A stretch of 17,134 nt of DNA from DATHWB01 sp046565785 (GCA_046565785.1 JBKHXZ010000012.1:1-17134), one strand, 5' to 3'. Positions 1-7,288 are shown, counted from the stretch's first letter. Numbers and translations: made by a program. The notes: generated by a model from the letters alone, not told the origin.

Positions 1-1
1 G

Positions 2-205
2 GCGGGGGCCCGGGCGGTCAGCGCCGCCCGGGCCACGCTTCCAGACGGGCTGGCACAGCGGGCCAGGATCGAGGTTCATCGACCAGCCACCGCCGGCAAG
101 CCGGCCAGGGTGCGAGTCAGCGTCGACGTGCCGTTGGTCACCCCGATCCTGTCCGGGCTCACGATTCCACTGACGTGGACGTCTTCGATGCTGGTCGAAC
201 CATGA
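2..205 (+). CDS. TadE-like pilus/secretion protein, C-terminal part (cut by left edge)
   Basis: The reading frame is open from the left edge and ends with TGA at 203-205; about 67 residues are visible. The end of the protein reads VSVDVPLVTPILSGLTIPL followed by a short tail ending MLVEP. A V-x-V-P-L-hydrophobic strand plus 'P-hydrophobic-LSGLT' tail is what I know from the C-termini of actinobacterial TadE/TadG-like pseudopilins of the Flp/Tad export apparatus, where the periplasmic part forms a small beta-rich domain. The N-terminal membrane helix lies outside the window. The stop overlaps the start of the next gene (ATGA at 202-205), so the two are translationally coupled, which supports a shared tad operon running in from the left. 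The family call rests on a short stretch and on context. Confidence 0.6.
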   Translation, partial: AGARAVSAARATLPDGLAQRARIEVHRPATAGKPARVRVSVDVPLVTPILSGLTIPLTWTSSMLVEP

Positions 206-561
206 CCGAACGGGGGAGTGCGACCATCTTGGGCACGGCCCTGGCGGCGGTGATCCTCCTGATCGGTCTGATGGTGACGACCGGGGTGGGCATCGTGGCG
301 GCAGGCATCGGTGCCCGCAGTGCGGCCGATGCCGCCGCTCTCGCTGCCGTGTCGCCGGTGGTACCTGACCCTCTCGCCGCCGCTCGAGGAGTGGCGGCGC
401 TGAACAATGCCAGGCTCATCCGGTGTGACTGTCCTTCGCCCGGCGCCGAGCCCCCGCTGCGATCCTGGGTGGTGGTCGAGACGACGATCGACGTTCCGTT
501 CTTCGGTGAGATCGTGTTCTCGGGGGAGTCGAGTGCCGAGTATGCGCCGGGAGCCTGGTAG
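202..561 (+). CDS. TadE-like membrane protein of the helicase/secretion neighbourhood (Rv3654c-like)
   Basis: This 119-aa protein starts at ATG 202, overlapping the preceding stop by the ATGA arrangement. A GTG at 175 would add nine residues but would overlap the upstream gene further. Residues about 8-33 form one hydrophobic helix (ILGTALAAVILLIGLMVTTG), followed directly by GARSAADAAALAA, the Ala-rich stretch seen just after the helix in TadE/TadG-like proteins. The remainder is a short extracytoplasmic domain with two close cysteines (CDC) and a beta-like end. Actinobacteria carry a family of such short TadE-like proteins next to a DEAH helicase and Tad secretion genes (M. tuberculosis Rv3654c is the example I know). 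Here the matching helicase lies about 2.4 kb away on the other strand. Role: probable minor pseudopilin or envelope component of a Tad system; its exact job is unknown. Confidence 0.7.
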   Translation: MTERGSATILGTALAAVILLIGLMVTTGVGIVAAGIGARSAADAAALAAVSPVVPDPLAAARGVAALNNARLIRCDCPSPGAEPPLRSWVVVETTIDVPFFGEIVFSGESSAEYAPGAW

Positions 562-572
562 AACCGGGGCCG

Positions 573-1052
573 ATGGCGAAGATGACGAGAGGTGTCCAGG
601 TCCTGGAACGGGCGGGCGTGACGTTCACGCTGCATCCCTACGAGCTGGACCGGGACGAACACGACAGCTACGGAGAGGCGGTGGCGGCGGTGCTCGGCGT
701 GGCTCCCGAGCGGCTCTTCAAGACGCTCCTGGCCGCGGTGGACGGGAACCCGGTGGTGGCCATCGTTCCGGTCGCCGCTCGACTGAGCACCAAGGCGCTC
801 GCCCGCGCAGCCGGTGGGAAGAAGGCCGAGATGATCGCCCCGGCCGACGCCGAGCGCCTGACCGGGTACGTGACCGGCGGCATCTCGCCGTTTGGCCAGA
901 AGAAGCGGCTTCCTGTGTTCGTCGACGATTCGATCATCGTCCACGAGACGATCTACTGCAGCGCCGGCCAACGGGGACTTCAGGTAGAGCTCGCCCCGCA
1001 GGATTTACTCGACCTCCTCGCCGCCAAGACGGCAGCGTTGGGCGAAAACTGA
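573..1052 (+). CDS. ybaK: Cys-tRNA(Pro)/Cys-tRNA(Cys) deacylase, YbaK/EbsC family
   Basis: This 159-aa protein has the usual length for stand-alone YbaK. YbaK is a cytoplasmic trans-editing enzyme that hydrolyses cysteine mischarged onto tRNA(Pro). Visible family features are HPYELD near residues 21-26, the conserved lysine in ERLFKTLLA (K50, at the position of the catalytically important Lys of H. influenzae YbaK), and GISPFGQKK at 103-111, which is close to a signature of the family. The substrate pocket region ends with FVDDSIIVHETIYCSAG. The start at 573 is preceded by a purine-rich GGGG. It begins 11 bp after the tadE-like stop, so it is probably co-transcribed with the tad genes although functionally unrelated. 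A strong hairpin follows directly. The family is clear. Substrate specificity within the INS superfamily (YbaK versus ProX) is inferred. Confidence 0.9.
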   Translation: MAKMTRGVQVLERAGVTFTLHPYELDRDEHDSYGEAVAAVLGVAPERLFKTLLAAVDGNPVVAIVPVAARLSTKALARAAGGKKAEMIAPADAERLTGYVTGGISPFGQKKRLPVFVDDSIIVHETIYCSAGQRGLQVELAPQDLLDLLAAKTAALGEN

Positions 1053-1053
1053 G

Positions 1054-1087
1054 AAGGGGTCCGATCCAGGCACGGATCGGACCCCTT
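1054..1087. terminator. Bidirectional terminator between convergent ybaK and glnII
   Basis: A perfect 14-bp stem (1054-1067 pairing with 1074-1087) carries a 6-nt loop. It starts two bases after the ybaK stop and lies 20 bp beyond the glnII stop. On the minus strand the stem is followed by CTCAGTTTTC, giving a modest U-run for glnII. The plus side has no U-run. The hairpin therefore serves both convergent genes but looks more efficient for glnII. Confidence 0.85.
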
Positions 1088-1107
1088 CGGGTTGTCGATT
1101 GGTTCTC

Positions 1108-2118
1108 TCAGAGATCGCCCGCGGCAGATCCGCAGATGGTCTCCAGCATGAGCCGAGCGACCGTGTACGGATCGCAGTTGGCGTTGGGACGGCGGTCCTC
1201 CAGATACCCCTTGCGGTCGACGGCCGCCTGCCACGGGATGCGGACCGACGCTCCTCGGTCTGACACGCCATAGGAGTAGTGCGTCCACGGTGCTGTTTCG
1301 TGCATGCCGGTCAGGCGGTGCTCGATGTCGGCGCCGTAATTCTCGATGTGGAGGTCGTGGCGACGTCCCAACGCCTCGGCGCCGGCGATGATCGCGTCGT
1401 AGTCCTCACGCATCTGCTTGGTGGAGAAGTTGGTGTGGCACCCGGCACCGTTCCAGTCGCCTTTGACCGGCTTGGGGTCGAGGGTGGCTGCGACGTCGTA
1501 GTCCTCCGCCACCCGATACAGCAGCCAACGGGCCAGCCACAGTTGGTCGCCCACTTCGATCGGGCCGAGCGGACCGACCTGGAACTCCCATTGACCGATC
1601 ATCACTTCGGCGTTGATGCCGGAGATGGCGATGCCGGCGTCGAGGCAAGCCTGCATATGCGCCTCGACCACCGGGCGGCCGTAGATCTCGTCGGCGCCGA
1701 TGCCGAAGTAGTACCCGCCTTGAGGGGCGGGATACCCGAACTGGGGGAAGCCGAATACGCGGCCTTCGCGGAAGAACGTGTACTCCTGTTCCAACCCGAA
1801 CCACGCGTCGAAGTCGGCGTACTTCTCGGCGACCGGGGTGAGCAGCGCCCGCGTGTTGGTCGGATGCGGGCTCATGTCCGGGAGCAGCACTTCACACAGC
1901 ACCAGGACGTTGTCCCCGCCGCGCACCGGGTCCGAGACCACCTTCACCGGGCGGAGCACACAGTCGGAGCTGTCGCCGGGTGCCTGGTTGGTGGATGAGC
2001 CGTCGAAGCCCCAGATGGGCGGCTCGCTGCCCTTCTCGATGATTTTGGTCTTGGAGCGGAGCTTCTGGGTCGGTTTGCTGCCGTCGATCCAGATGTACTC
2101 GGCGCGAATCATGGTCAT
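1108..2118 (-). CDS. glnII: Glutamine synthetase type II (GSII, eukaryote-like)
   Basis: This 336-aa enzyme makes glutamine from glutamate, ammonia and ATP in the cytoplasm. It is the short, eukaryote-like GSII and not the ~470-aa GSI: it begins AEYIWIDG...LRSKTK and has WGFDGSSTNQA (36-46), GLEQEYT (108-114, metal-binding glutamates), NGAGCHTNFST (223-233), SDRGASVRIP (286-295) and YLEDRRPNANCDPY (305-318). All active-site blocks are intact, and the tyrosine adenylylation loop of GSI is absent. I chose ATG 2118 because AGGAG lies 9 nt upstream. The frame stays open to 2163, but that extension is non-homologous and lacks a ribosome binding site. GSII occurs in Streptomyces, Frankia and rhizobia, usually beside a GSI and under nitrogen control. 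A GlnR-like operator lies about 75-110 bp upstream. The gene is monocistronic between its own promoter region and a terminator. Confidence 0.95.
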   Translation of the reverse strand: MTMIRAEYIWIDGSKPTQKLRSKTKIIEKGSEPPIWGFDGSSTNQAPGDSSDCVLRPVKVVSDPVRGGDNVLVLCEVLLPDMSPHPTNTRALLTPVAEKYADFDAWFGLEQEYTFFREGRVFGFPQFGYPAPQGGYYFGIGADEIYGRPVVEAHMQACLDAGIAISGINAEVMIGQWEFQVGPLGPIEVGDQLWLARWLLYRVAEDYDVAATLDPKPVKGDWNGAGCHTNFSTKQMREDYDAIIAGAEALGRRHDLHIENYGADIEHRLTGMHETAPWTHYSYGVSDRGASVRIPWQAAVDRKGYLEDRRPNANCDPYTVARLMLETICGSAAGDL

Positions 2119-2191
2119 GTGATCGGACTCCTGGGTCTCGGGTGACACATGGGGATGGGTCACGTCTACCCCCAGAAGATGTCATGACCCG

Positions 2192-2229
2192 ATTTCGCTC
2201 GAGTCACTGAAATGTGAACAACATGTTTC
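2192..2229 (-). promoter_or_regulatory. Candidate GlnR-type nitrogen operator upstream of glnII
   Basis: Reading the minus strand from 2229 to 2192 there are four pentamers each separated by exactly 6 nt: GAAAC, TTCAC, GTGAC, GAAAT. The actinobacterial GlnR consensus is alternating GTnAC and GAAAC boxes at this 11-nt period. Here the last pair (GTGAC-n6-GAAAT) fits best, TTCAC has one mismatch and the first box is a perfect GAAAC. The block ends 73 bp upstream of the glnII start codon, a sensible place for an activator or repressor of this gene. The consensus is from family knowledge. Binding here is inferred, and no GlnR gene is in the window. Confidence 0.5.
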
Positions 2230-2231
2230 GA

Positions 2232-2359
2232 GGGCCCCGCGAACCCAGGGTTCCAGGGGCCCCGGGAGGGCCCCCACAGCCCACGGTTCGGGAGAGCCGG
2301 CGAACCGTGGGCCGGCCGGGCCCCTGGAGGGCCCCACCAACCCTGGGTTGGCGGGGCCC
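2232..2359. repeat. Large nested inverted repeat (three stacked stems) between yceH and glnII
   Basis: This 128-nt near-palindrome folds into one long, interrupted hairpin. The outer stem is 2232-2252 with 2339-2359 (20 of 21 pairs), the middle stem 2253-2262 with 2318-2327 (10 pairs), and the apical stem 2279-2290 with 2301-2312 (12 pairs, 10-nt loop). The outer arm contains AACCCAGGGTT, itself almost palindromic, and GGAGGGCCC occurs twice (2265 and 2326). It starts 6 nt after the yceH stop, on that gene's downstream side. TTTT follows at 2360-2363 on the plus strand, while the minus-strand exit is not U-rich. It could be the yceH terminator, a plus-strand transcript terminator or structured RNA, or a copy of a dispersed palindromic element. 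It is far bigger than the other terminators in the window. Confidence 0.85.
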
Positions 2360-2364
2360 TTTTC

Positions 2365-2970
2365 TCACTCCTCCTCGTCGAGGCCGAGGGCGGCTTCGAG
2401 GCGGGCGATGCGACGTTCGAGTGCGTCGAGGCGGTCGAGGTCGACCGAGGAGACGGCCGGGACAGAAAGGTGCGCGTCGGGTTCCAGCAGTAGGCAGCGG
2501 TAGCGGTGTTCCTTCTGGCCGGGTGCCCGTTCCAGCCGCTCCACCAGCGGCACGTGCCGGTTCATCAGATCCACCAGTCGTTCCTCCACCCCAGCCACGT
2601 CGTCGAAGTGGACGTAGCGGTCGGTGCGGATCCGCAACTCACCTGGTGTCTGTGCGCCGCGCAGCAGCAGAACCGCCACCAGCGACGGCTGTTCGTCGTC
2701 GAGTTCCAGTGCGGACTGGGCGCGATGTACCCAGCGGATGGTACGCCCGCCGCTGGCACGGGTGAGCCCCGCCAGGCCCCGTTCGTCGAGACCCCGCAAC
2801 GCCCGTTCGACCGTCTCGGCGTCGTAATCCACCACCGGATCACGGTTCGAACGTTGATTGCATGCGGCGACCAGTGCGTTGGTGGTCAGCGGGTAGACGT
2901 CCGGCGTCGTGAACGCCTTCTCGATCAGGGCACCCAGCACCCTGGCCTCTTCTGCGGTGAGTGTGTCCAT
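2365..2970 (-). CDS. YceH/DUF480 (UPF0502) winged-helix protein
   Basis: This 201-aa protein begins MDTLTAEEARVLGALIEKAF, the standard opening of the YceH/DUF480 family, and continues with TTPDVYPLTTNALVAACNQ and SNRDPVVDYD, all near-invariant in that family. Two winged-helix domains are expected (about 1-85 and 90-165), the second containing LLLRGAQTPGELRIRT. The final 30 residues (LDRLDALERRIARLEAAL, then an acidic tail) look like a short coiled coil. The fold suggests nucleic-acid or protein binding. No molecular function is established to my knowledge. The start is ATG 2970, since the frame upstream of it is non-homologous and runs into the helicase gene. It begins 19 bp after the helicase stop and is the last gene of the ftsH-helicase-yceH operon. 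No clear Shine-Dalgarno sequence is visible. Confidence 0.9.
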   Translation of the reverse strand: MDTLTAEEARVLGALIEKAFTTPDVYPLTTNALVAACNQRSNRDPVVDYDAETVERALRGLDERGLAGLTRASGGRTIRWVHRAQSALELDDEQPSLVAVLLLRGAQTPGELRIRTDRYVHFDDVAGVEERLVDLMNRHVPLVERLERAPGQKEHRYRCLLLEPDAHLSVPAVSSVDLDRLDALERRIARLEAALGLDEEE

Positions 2971-2989
2971 CGTCGGCGAATGTACCGCT

Positions 2990-4072
2990 TCAGTCGAGGA
3001 TCGCATCGAGCAGCCGCACCGCCGCATGTTTGTCGAGCGGGTCGTTGCCATTACCGCATTTGGGGGACTGGACACAGGAAGGGCAGCCGGAAAGACAAGG
3101 ACAGTCCCGTATGGCGTCGCGGGTAGCTGTCAGATGGTCCCGCCCGGCAGCGAAGGCGACAGGCGAGATACCCGCCCCTCCCGGGTAGGCCTCGTAGATG
3201 AAGATCGCCGGACCGCCGATCTGCGGGTGCCATGGGGTGGAGAGCCCGCCGATGTCCCAGCGGTCACAGATTGCCATGAGCGGCATGAGGGCGATACCGG
3301 CGTGTTCGGCGGCGTGCAGCGCGCCAGGGGCAGTCCGCTCGTCGACGTCGGCGTTGTCCAAGACGGCATCGGGGATCGAGAACCAGATCCCCTGGGTTTC
3401 GAAGGTGGTGGCCGGCAGGTCGAGGTCGAACGTTTGAAGCACCTCCCTGGTTCCGAGCTTCAGCTTGCGATAGCCGGTAACGAGGGTTTCTACTCGGAGC
3501 CGGCCGAGGGCGTGGCGGACGGATCCGAGATGATCGGCCCGCTCCTCGTCGATCACTTCCAGCATCTTCTCGGTCTGCGGCTGGGTGTAGTAGCCGACCT
3601 GTTGAGGATGGACCCGCACCTCCCGCCGCGCCAGATCGAGATGATCGACCACGAAGGTCTCCCCCTGATGCAGGTAGATCGCCCCTTGATGTCCGTCCCG
3701 GAACGCTCGTTCCTCGTCGAGGGTTCCGATCAGCCCATCGGGTCCGATCACCTGGTAGGTGGGTCCGCCGGAGGCGCGAATGTCGATGCTCGCGGCGGGG
3801 CGCTGTCGATGTGCCCAGAACAGCCGTCCGTCCCGGAGCCGCAGGAGTCCTTGTTGGACGAGACGACCGGCCGCTTCCTCGACACCGTCACCCAGGATCG
3901 CCCTGTCGTCCGGAGTGAGGGGAAGTTCGGCGGCGGCGCACGCCGTGTGTGCCTCCAGCACCATCGGGTTCGACGGGTTGATGACGGCGGCTTCCGGTGG
4001 GCGGGTGAATAGTTCAGTCGGATGAGTCATGAAGTACTGATCGAGCGCGTCCTCGCCACCGACCAGCGCCAC
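2990..4072 (-). CDS. DEAH-box helicase, C-terminal fragment with DUF1998/MrfA-type cysteine cluster (frameshifted)
   Basis: This open frame of up to 360 aa is the C-terminal half of the helicase that starts at 5265. Homologous sequence begins upstream of the nominal GTG 4072: shifting frame at about 4101 reads SGRAGRSRDESLVALVGGED without a break, so 4072 is probably not a natural start. The fragment carries the accessory domains of the MrfA/YprA-like 'helicase/secretion neighbourhood' group and ends in DCPCLSGCPSCVQSPKCGN, with cysteines at about 324, 326, 330, 333 and 339 of the fragment. This is the DUF1998 metal-binding cluster. By itself it has no ATPase motifs. In related proteins (Bacillus MrfA) the helicase works in DNA repair after mitomycin-type damage. 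The role here is inferred from family only. Its TGA at 2990-2992 is followed 19 bp later by yceH. Confidence 0.85.
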   Translation of the reverse strand: MALVGGEDALDQYFMTHPTELFTRPPEAAVINPSNPMVLEAHTACAAAELPLTPDDRAILGDGVEEAAGRLVQQGLLRLRDGRLFWAHRQRPAASIDIRASGGPTYQVIGPDGLIGTLDEERAFRDGHQGAIYLHQGETFVVDHLDLARREVRVHPQQVGYYTQPQTEKMLEVIDEERADHLGSVRHALGRLRVETLVTGYRKLKLGTREVLQTFDLDLPATTFETQGIWFSIPDAVLDNADVDERTAPGALHAAEHAGIALMPLMAICDRWDIGGLSTPWHPQIGGPAIFIYEAYPGGAGISPVAFAAGRDHLTATRDAIRDCPCLSGCPSCVQSPKCGNGNDPLDKHAAVRLLDAILD

Positions 4073-5265
4073 CAGCGACTCGTCTCGGGATCGCCCGGCC
4101 CACCCGACTGCTGGCGGAACCCGGAGATCGTCCCGGGGAACGACGAGAGGATGGCTGCGTCCAGCCCGCCGACATCGATTCCGAGTTCGAGGGCGGTGGT
4201 GGTGACGATGCCGATGAGCTGTCCTGAGAACAGTCGCGCTTCCACTGCGCGGCGCTGCTCCGGTAGGTACCCGCCGCGGTAGGCCGCCACCCGGTCTCGG
4301 ACAGTGGTCGCAAGACGCTCCTGGGCGGATCGGAAGAGCAACTCGGTGGCCTTGCGGCTGCGGGCGAAGACGATGGTGCGTTCATCGCGACGCACCAGGT
4401 CCAAGAACAGGTCGGTGGCTTCCCCGAGGCTCGACCGACGTCGGTTGGTCTCGTCGTCGACGACCGCCGGATTCCACAGCGCCACCGTGCGGGCACCGGC
4501 AGGCGAGGTGTCCTCGTCGATGACGGTCACGTCCAGACCGGTGAGGGCCGCTCCGAGTTCACCGGGGTTCCCGATGGTGGCCGAGCCCAACACGAACGTG
4601 GGCGACGCCCCGTAGTGGGCGGCGACCCTTCTCAGCCGTCTCAGGATCATGGCGGTGTGCGTGCCGAAGATCCCACGCAATGTGTGCATCTCGTCGACGA
4701 CGACGTAGGCGAGCCGATGGAAGAAGTCCGCCCAACGGTCGTGGGAGCCGAGGATGCCGACGTGGAGCATGTCGGGGTTGGTTGCCACGACGTTCGCCCG
4801 GCGGCGGATTCGCATCCGCGATTCGACGTCGGTGTCCCCGTCGTACGTGTCGGCGTTCACCTCGGGGATTCCTAGGTCGGTGAACCTCCGCACTTGGTCT
4901 TGGGCGAGGGCTTTGGTGGGAAACAACAGGAGAGCGGTCGTCTTGGGGTCGGTCAATTGGGCTTCGACGATCGGGGCGAGGTATCCGAGTGTCTTTCCCG
5001 ACGCGGTGCCGGCGACCAGCACCGTGTGCCTACCGGCACGGACCGACTGGATCGCCCGCACTTGATGGCGGTAGAGGGAGGTGATCCCTTTCTCGGCCAA
5101 CCGGGCAGCCAGCAACGGAGGCAAGGGAGGGTCGAGGTCGGCGTGGATGGCGGGCCGGGCGGGGAAATGTTCGACATGGACCAGTTCACCGTCGAGATCC
5201 GGGTTGGCGACCCACTCGTCGACGACGGTCCTGAACCGGCTCGCCGTTTCGGACTCGGCCGTCAC
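4027..5265 (-). CDS. DEAH-box helicase, N-terminal fragment with ATPase motifs (frameshifted at motif VI)
   Basis: This fragment is 412 aa as read from GTG 5265, which overlaps the ftsH stop as GTGA (5265-5262). A frame extends upstream to 5541, but only as an overlap with ftsH. Motifs in order: LYRHQ (64-68), Walker A AGTASGKT (85-92), FPTKALAQDQ (115-124), VATNPDMLH (160-168), motif II DEMH (191-194), motif III GSAT (227-230), and motif V TTALELGIDVGGLDA (356-370). Motif VI should be QQSGRAGR but reads QQSGGPGD, after which about 25 unrelated residues lead to TGA at 4029-4027. Restoring one base near 4101/4102 joins it to the 2990-4072 fragment, giving an intact protein of about 758 aa, the normal size for this superfamily 2 group. 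Motif II is DEMH where relatives I know have DECH. As sequenced, the protein would lack the arginine finger and the cysteine domain. Confidence 0.85.
   Translation of the reverse strand: MTAESETASRFRTVVDEWVANPDLDGELVHVEHFPARPAIHADLDPPLPPLLAARLAEKGITSLYRHQVRAIQSVRAGRHTVLVAGTASGKTLGYLAPIVEAQLTDPKTTALLLFPTKALAQDQVRRFTDLGIPEVNADTYDGDTDVESRMRIRRRANVVATNPDMLHVGILGSHDRWADFFHRLAYVVVDEMHTLRGIFGTHTAMILRRLRRVAAHYGASPTFVLGSATIGNPGELGAALTGLDVTVIDEDTSPAGARTVALWNPAVVDDETNRRRSSLGEATDLFLDLVRRDERTIVFARSRKATELLFRSAQERLATTVRDRVAAYRGGYLPEQRRAVEARLFSGQLIGIVTTTALELGIDVGGLDAAILSSFPGTISGFRQQSGGPGDPETSRWWRWSVARTRSISTS
4101..4102 (-). other. Single-base frameshift in helicase motif VI
   Basis: On the minus strand the sequence TCGGGTGGGCCGGGCGA encodes SGGPGD. 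Adding one base between T(4102) and G(4101), for example C, gives TCG GGT CGG GCC GGG CGA, which is SGRAGR, the canonical motif VI, and opens the whole downstream frame. Both flanks are well conserved, so one lesion explains the break. It may be a real mutation, a sequencing or assembly error beside a G/C-rich run, or recoding. Confidence 0.9.
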
Positions 5266-7220
5266 TCCGACTCGGAGCCGGGGCGACCGATCCCTGCCAC
5301 CTCGTACGCTTCGCTCTCTTCGAGGGTTTCTTTGTCTAGGAGCGCTGCGGTCAGGGTTTCCAGCTTGTCCCGGTGTTCGTGCAGTTGTTTGACGGCGGCG
5401 TCGTAGCACTCGTCGATGATGCGTCGGATCTCGGCGTCGACCAGTTCCAGGGTGGATTCCGACACCATCGGCCGTCCGAAGGCGTCGACCGCCCGATCGT
5501 CGAACACGGTCACCGGGCCGATGCGCTCGGACATGCCCCACCGTCCCACCATGTTCCGGGCCAGTCCGGTGGCTTGCACCATGTCGTTCTCGGCTCCGGT
5601 CGAGACGTTGCCATAGATGACCTCTTCCGCTGCCCGGCCGCCCAGCATGCCGATGATCTTGCCCCGCAGGTAGTCGGCACCGTAGGAGTACTTGTCGGCG
5701 TCAGGCGATTGCAGGGTCACACCCAGCGCCCGTCCGCGGGGGATGATCGAGATCTTGCGCACCGGATCGGCACCCGGCTGCAACATGCCCAACAGGGCGT
5801 GACCGGACTCGTGATAGGCGGTACGGGTCTTCTCGTCCTGGGACATCATGATCCGTCGTTCGGTGCCGAGGACGATCTTTTCGAGGGCGTCGGTGAAGTC
5901 CGCAATCATCACCTTGTCGTGGTTGCGGCGGGCGGCCATGAGCGCGGCCTCGTTCACCAGGTTGGCCAGGTCGGCGCCGACCATGCCCGGGGTGGTGGAA
6001 GCGATGGCTCCCAAGTCGACGTCGTCACCGAGCGGAACCTTGCGGGTGTGGACTTCGAGGATCTTCTTGCGGCCGGCCTGATCCGGGGGCGAAACCGGCA
6101 CCTGGCGGTCGAAGCGTCCGGGACGCAGCGGGGCTGCGTCGAGAATCTCGGGCCGGTTGGTGGCTCCGATCACGATCACCCCTTCGGAGCCGTCGAACCC
6201 GTCCATCTCGGTGAGGATCTGATTGAGGGTCTGCTCGCGCTCGTCGTGGCCGCCCAGGCTCGCCCCCGACCCGCTGCGGGATCGCCCGATGGCGTCGAGT
6301 TCGTCGATGAAGATGATCGCCGGCGCCACCTGTTTGGCCTGCGTGAACAGATCCCGTACCCGACTGGCGCCCACTCCCACCACCATTTCGATGAACTCCG
6401 AGGCGCTCATCGAGAAGAACGGGACGTTGGCCTCCCCGGCGACGGCACGAGCCAGGAGGGTCTTGCCGGTGCCGGGCTGACCCGACAACAGCACACCCTT
6501 GGGGATCCGGCCGCCGAGGGCGGTGTATTTCGAGGGGTTCTTCAGGAAGTCGACGATTTCGGCCAGTTCCTCTTCGGCGTCTTCGATGCCGGCGACGTCG
6601 TCGAAGGTGGTTCGGCTGCCTGTGTCCTCGTACCGTTTGGCCCTCGACCGTCCGAGTCCGAGCGCCCCGCCGCCGAGCGCAGACCCGGCCCTGCGGAACA
6701 TGTAGAAGAACAGCCAGAGGATGAACAGGGTCGGTCCGAAACCGAAGATCACTTGCTGCCACAACGGCACGAAGTCCGGGTCTTCCGCATTCACTTCCAC
6801 GCCTCTGGCGCGGAGGGTGGCGAGGAGGTCGTCTTGGGCGAAGGTGGGGCGCTCGGTTTCGATTAGGTCCGAGGTGACCTCCGGATCGTTGGGGTCTTCG
6901 ATCTCGGCGTTTAGCACGGCGTGGATCGTTTCTCCGGTGGCCGAAACGCTCTCGACGTTGTCGGCGTCGATCTGATCGAGGAAATCCGAATACGAGATGG
7001 CGATGCGCGGGTCGGGTTGCAGCAGCGTGTTGGACACGAACACGTTGAAGGCGAGCAGACCGACCAGCAGGATCCAGAACCAGCGTCCTCCCGGTGGGGT
7101 GGGGAGGAGACGTGACTCCTTGTCGTCCTCGCTCTCACGCGGGGGCATCCCCTCCACTCGCCAGGCGGGAGGCTTCTTCTCGTTCTCGTCGGGGCCGGTC
7201 CGGGTTGGTCTGGTGGTCAT
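5262..7220 (-). CDS. ftsH: ATP-dependent zinc metalloprotease FtsH
   Basis: This 652-aa inner-membrane AAA+ protease degrades misfolded membrane proteins and selected soluble ones as a hexamer. A cytoplasmic N-terminal tail of about 45 residues precedes TM1 (about 46-65), a roughly 90-residue extracytoplasmic domain and TM2 (about 155-174). The AAA module has Walker A GQPGTGKT (247-254; the usual second residue is P), Walker B IIFIDELDA (302-310), the pore motif region after SMSASEFIEM, and the second region of homology ATNRPEIL...RPGRFDR. The zinc site is HESGH (470-474). The tail is short and acidic, ending GRPGSESE. ATG 7220 is the best start: the frame stays open to 7343 without homology and overlaps the divergent polX. 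Shine-Dalgarno match is poor, so the mRNA may have a short leader. It is the first gene of the operon, and its stop overlaps the helicase start. Confidence 0.97.
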   Translation of the reverse strand: MTTRPTRTGPDENEKKPPAWRVEGMPPRESEDDKESRLLPTPPGGRWFWILLVGLLAFNVFVSNTLLQPDPRIAISYSDFLDQIDADNVESVSATGETIHAVLNAEIEDPNDPEVTSDLIETERPTFAQDDLLATLRARGVEVNAEDPDFVPLWQQVIFGFGPTLFILWLFFYMFRRAGSALGGGALGLGRSRAKRYEDTGSRTTFDDVAGIEDAEEELAEIVDFLKNPSKYTALGGRIPKGVLLSGQPGTGKTLLARAVAGEANVPFFSMSASEFIEMVVGVGASRVRDLFTQAKQVAPAIIFIDELDAIGRSRSGSGASLGGHDEREQTLNQILTEMDGFDGSEGVIVIGATNRPEILDAAPLRPGRFDRQVPVSPPDQAGRKKILEVHTRKVPLGDDVDLGAIASTTPGMVGADLANLVNEAALMAARRNHDKVMIADFTDALEKIVLGTERRIMMSQDEKTRTAYHESGHALLGMLQPGADPVRKISIIPRGRALGVTLQSPDADKYSYGADYLRGKIIGMLGGRAAEEVIYGNVSTGAENDMVQATGLARNMVGRWGMSERIGPVTVFDDRAVDAFGRPMVSESTLELVDAEIRRIIDECYDAAVKQLHEHRDKLETLTAALLDKETLEESEAYEVAGIGRPGSESE

Positions 7221-7288
7221 CGGGAATCGCCCGGAACGGTACACGGGGCCTCCGACAAGACACACCGGTTCGGACGCTCCCGGGCGGG

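Noticed and set aside
2119..2163. Upstream extension of glnII to 2163
   Set aside because: The extra 15 residues do not match the GSII family, and the AGGAG site fits ATG 2118.
4095..4110. Programmed frameshift at the helicase break
   Set aside because: There is no clear slippery heptamer, downstream structure or precedent in this family that I know of. Kept as a remote alternative in the frameshift finding.
2990..5265. Reading the split helicase as two independent genes
   Set aside because: The C-terminal fragment has no ribosome binding site of its own, and a single added base restores motif VI and the whole family length, so one broken gene is the simpler reading.
5373..6866. Plus-strand open frame (about 497 codons) inside ftsH
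   Set aside because: It is the antisense of FtsH, whose full set of motifs is intact on the minus strand.
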